Shown here: one piece after another, positions 13,545-15,452 of the stretch
How positions within the stretch are numbered: position 1 is the stretch's first letter
Layout: each line of letters opens with the position of its first letter
NCBI GenBank assembly: GCA_017442445.1
Contig: JAFRZS010000080.1
Location: 1-15,452, forward strand
Origin: Clostridia bacterium
GTDB lineage: Bacteria > Bacillota > Clostridia > Oscillospirales > Acutalibacteraceae
Reading direction: 5' to 3'
Length of the DNA stretch: 15,452 nucleotides
Position numbers and translations under genes: made by a program
The notes under the pieces: generated by a model
Databases searched by the model: none
Seen by the model: only the letters and a program-made list of their open reading frames with translations
What the model was told of the DNA's origin: nothing

Positions 13545-14654
13545 TCACTCCTTGCTTGCATTCTGTTTTAAGTAAGCATTGATAAATCCGTCAAGCTCAC
13601 CATCCATAACTGCCTGAATGTTACCTACTTCAAAACCTGTTCTGTGGTCCTTTGCAAGTGTATAGGGCATAAATACATAAGAACGAATCTGACTGCCCCA
13701 ACCGATTTCTTTCTGATCGCCCTTGATATCTTCAATTTTATCAAGATGCTCTCTTTCTTTTATTTCAATAAGCTTTGATTTGAGCATTCTCATCGCAACT
13801 TCACGGTTCTGATGCTGACTTCTTTCAACCTGACAGGAAACTACAATACCTGTCGGTAAATGTGTAATTCTGATAGCAGATGATGTTTTATTAACCTTCT
13901 GTCCGCCTGCACCTGATGCTCTGTATGCGTCAACCTTCAAATCATCGGGGCTGATTTCAACCTCAATGCTGTCATCAATTTCAGGCATAACTTCCAAAGA
14001 TGCAAAAGATGTGTGTCTTCTTCCCGATGAGTCAAAGGGAGATACGCGCACCAAGCGGTGAACACCCATTTCACTCTTTAAGAAGCCGTACGCATTTTCA
14101 CCCTCAACAAGAAGCGTTGCAGACTTAAGTCCTGCTTCATCGCCGTCAAGGAAGTCAAGTGTGCTGACTTTATAATCATGCTGTTCACCCCAACGAGTAT
14201 ACATTCTGACTAACATTTCATTCCAATCCTGTGCCTCTGTTCCGCCTGCACCCGCATGGAAAGTAAGAATAGCATTTTTAGAATCATATTCTCCTGACAA
14301 AAGCGTTGAAAGAGTAAGTTTTTCAAGCTGTGCTTCAAAATCTTTTACTCCCGTCTGACATTCTTCAAGCATATCAAGATCGCCTTCTTCGTCAGAAAGC
14401 TCTATCATTGTCAGCATATCCTCAAAACTTGCGTTGAGGTCATTATATGCTGCAACCTTGTTTTTCATAGCACTTATCTTTTTAAGCACCTTCTGTGAAT
14501 TTTCAAGGTCCCCCCAGAAGCTTTCGTCTGCTGTTTTTTCTTCTAATTCAGCAATATCTCTTTCAAGCTCCTCGATTTTCATAGCGTCCTTGAGATTTTT
14601 AAGACTTTCTTCATGGCTCAATAATTCAAGTCTTAATTCTTCAAATTGTATCAT
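13545..14654 (-). CDS. prfB: Peptide chain release factor 2 (RF2)
   Basis: RF2 recognises UAA and UGA in the ribosomal A site and triggers release of the finished peptide. The 369 residues include the N-terminal helical domain with ADESFWGDLENSQKVLKKI near 42-60, the stop-codon-reading tripeptide SPF at 205-207 (RF1 has PxT), and the catalytic GGQ at 250-252 in RASGAGGQKVNKTSSAIR. In many bacteria RF2 is made by a +1 frameshift at an in-frame UGA around codon 25; here the frame is open through that region (ESLKNLKDAMKIEELER), so no frameshift is needed. The ribosome site before the ATG is modest (GGTGA at 4 bases). A promoter lies upstream and a cyclase-family gene downstream. Confidence 0.97.
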   Translation of the reverse strand: MIQFEELRLELLSHEESLKNLKDAMKIEELERDIAELEEKTADESFWGDLENSQKVLKKISAMKNKVAAYNDLNASFEDMLTMIELSDEEGDLDMLEECQTGVKDFEAQLEKLTLSTLLSGEYDSKNAILTFHAGAGGTEAQDWNEMLVRMYTRWGEQHDYKVSTLDFLDGDEAGLKSATLLVEGENAYGFLKSEMGVHRLVRVSPFDSSGRRHTSFASLEVMPEIDDSIEVEISPDDLKVDAYRASGAGGQKVNKTSSAIRITHLPTGIVVSCQVERSQHQNREVAMRMLKSKLIEIKEREHLDKIEDIKGDQKEIGWGSQIRSYVFMPYTLAKDHRTGFEVGNIQAVMDGELDGFINAYLKQNASKE

Positions 14655-14685
14655 TGTATCACCGTTTCTTAAATTATTAAATTTT

Positions 14686-14714
14686 ATTATACAATAATTT
14701 CCTCTCTGTGTAAA
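14686..14714 (-). promoter_or_regulatory. Sigma-A promoter of prfB
   Basis: On the minus strand TTTACA (14709-14714) and TATAAT (14686-14691) are 17 bases apart, predicting a start near 14679 and a leader of about 25 bases. The region between here and the next divergent promoter (14715-14840) is AT-rich, and I see no gene, repeat or other site in it. Confidence 0.75.
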
Positions 14715-14840
14715 GTAATTTTATATATCAAATTGCACCTTTTGGGCAAAATAACTTTATCAAATAATATTATCTACAATTTTCACAAAAATTTTTATCA
14801 GATTATTTGCAATTTAATGTAAGTTTTGTGATATAAAATC

Positions 14841-14869
14841 TTGAAAAATTCTAACAATATTGCTATAAT
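14841..14869 (+). promoter_or_regulatory. Sigma-A promoter of the F420-ligase-like gene
   Basis: TTGAAA (14841-14846) and TATAAT (14864-14869) are 17 bases apart, with a TG one base before the -10 box (extended -10). The predicted start near 14876 gives a structured leader of about 75 bases, longer than any other leader in the window. Confidence 0.78.
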
Positions 14870-14887
14870 ATTCGGGTGATAAAAAAT

Positions 14888-14942
14888 ACTGGGTAATATT
14901 TTTGTATTACCTAAATACTCGGACCCAGTGTCCGTTTGGAGG
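14888..14942 (+). promoter_or_regulatory. Structured 5' leader with two hairpins and a possible pseudoknot
   Basis: Hairpin I pairs GGTAATA (14892-14898) with TATTACC (14905-14911) around TTTTTG. Hairpin II pairs CGGAC (14920-14924) with GTCCG (14930-14934) around the loop CCAGT. That loop is exactly complementary to ACTGG at 14888-14892, just before hairpin I, so a loop-to-upstream pairing is possible. A rival fold pairs ACTGGGT with ACCCAGT and disrupts both hairpins. The ribosome site GGAGG (14938-14942) begins three bases after hairpin II. AAATACTGGG and AAATACTCGG also form a near-identical direct repeat. It matches no riboswitch class that I recognise. Confidence 0.4.
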
Positions 14943-14950
14943 ATGATATC

Positions 14951-15452
14951 ATGGAAAGAAAAGTCGGTACAGTTTCACGCGGCATTCGTTGTCCCATTAT
15001 CAGAGAGGGCGACAACCTGCCGAAGATTGTTGCAGACTCTGTTATCGAGGCTGCAAAGAGTGAAAATTTTGAACTTCGCGACAAGGATGTTGTTGCGGTT
15101 ACCGAATCCATCGTTGCAAGAAGCCAGGGCAATTACGCTGATATCAACGCAATCGCAAAGGATGTAAAAGCAAAACTTGGTGGAGAAACAATCGGTGTTA
15201 TTTTCCCGATTCTCTCTCGTAACCGTTTTGCAATCTGCCTCAAGGGTATCGCTATGGGCGCTAAGAAGATTGTTCTTATGCTCAGCTATCCCAGTGACGA
15301 GGTTGGAAACACTCTTGTTTCTTTGGACAAAATTGACGAAACAGACGTTAATCCCTATTCAGATGTTCTTACACTTGAAGATTACAGACGTCTTTTCGGT
15401 GAAAACAAGCACGAATTTACAGGTGTTGACTATGTTGAATACTATGGCAACA
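14951..15452 (+). CDS. Coenzyme F420-0:L-glutamate ligase-like protein (N-terminal part)
   Basis: The visible 167 residues begin MERKVGTVSRGIRCP and resemble the CofE/FbiB fold: IIREGDNLPKIVADSV near 21-36, then the ELRDKDVVAVTESIVARSQG stretch near 47-66, where the family has a GD-(V/I)-(V/L)-V-x-x-(K/E)-x-V-(S/A)-(K/R) pattern, and GVIFPILSRNRFAICLKGIAMGAKKIVL near 80-107. CofE adds glutamate to coenzyme F420-0, but Clostridia of this kind are not known to make F420, so the real substrate is probably different. The ATG has GGAGG at 8 bases. The gene is cut by the right edge; nothing visible suggests damage. The fold assignment comes from family resemblance recalled without a search. Confidence 0.75.
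   Translation, partial: MERKVGTVSRGIRCPIIREGDNLPKIVADSVIEAAKSENFELRDKDVVAVTESIVARSQGNYADINAIAKDVKAKLGGETIGVIFPILSRNRFAICLKGIAMGAKKIVLMLSYPSDEVGNTLVSLDKIDETDVNPYSDVLTLEDYRRLFGENKHEFTGVDYVEYYGN

Noticed and set aside
14655..14950. A small gene or known riboswitch class in the spacer between prfB and the F420-ligase-like gene
   Set aside because: No open frame with a ribosome site was seen, and the leader matches no riboswitch consensus that I can recall; only promoters and an unclassified structured leader are supported.
1..15452. Mobile elements, CRISPR arrays, tRNA or rRNA genes
   Set aside because: No transposase or integrase frames, regularly spaced repeats, cloverleaf sequences or rRNA segments were seen; the gene order is that of a stable chromosome.

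Overview
The window looks like chromosomal DNA of a low-GC Gram-positive anaerobe of the class Clostridia, most likely the Ruminococcaceae/Oscillospirales. This rests on a division and cell wall (dcw) cluster of Firmicutes type, a MurE with the DNPR motif of meso-diaminopimelate ligases, two membrane proteins with PASTA domains, a MecA-type adaptor, strong Shine-Dalgarno sites of the AGGAGG kind, several TTG starts, and AT-rich spacers carrying near-consensus sigma-A promoters. The placement is inferred from gene content; no homology search was run.

Region 1 (1-6707, minus strand) is the dcw operon, read right to left: mraZ, rsmH, ftsL, a PASTA-bearing division transpeptidase (FtsI/SpoVD type), murE, and murF, which runs off the left edge. 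One promoter (TTGATT-17-TATAAT) lies upstream of mraZ. The genes are tightly packed except between ftsL and the transpeptidase gene, where a 119-base gap holds a 9-bp GC-rich hairpin. Together they supply the MraZ regulator, a 16S rRNA methyltransferase, two divisome proteins and two late steps of peptidoglycan precursor synthesis.

Region 2 (6838-8679, plus strand) is a divergent single-gene unit. It encodes a membrane protein with a zinc ribbon, a degenerate protein kinase domain lacking the usual catalytic residues, one membrane span and two extracellular PASTA domains, and it ends at a strong terminator. This PASTA pseudokinase, back-to-back with the division operon, is the most unusual gene in the window.

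Region 3 (8695-12932) holds a mecA-family gene that overlaps rpe tail to tail, and then an operon divergent from rpe: a YfbR-type 5'-deoxynucleotidase, a ComM/YifB AAA+ ATPase and a cytoplasmic SGNH/GDSL hydrolase. It ends at a long hairpin shared with the convergent gene on the other side.

Region 4 (12943-15452) holds prfB (release factor 2, read in one frame without the usual programmed frameshift) followed by a cyclase-family hydrolase, both on the minus strand. A divergent plus-strand gene related to coenzyme F420-0:L-glutamate ligase runs off the right edge. Its leader can fold into two hairpins and a possible pseudoknot. I found no tRNA, rRNA, CRISPR array, insertion sequence or phage gene.
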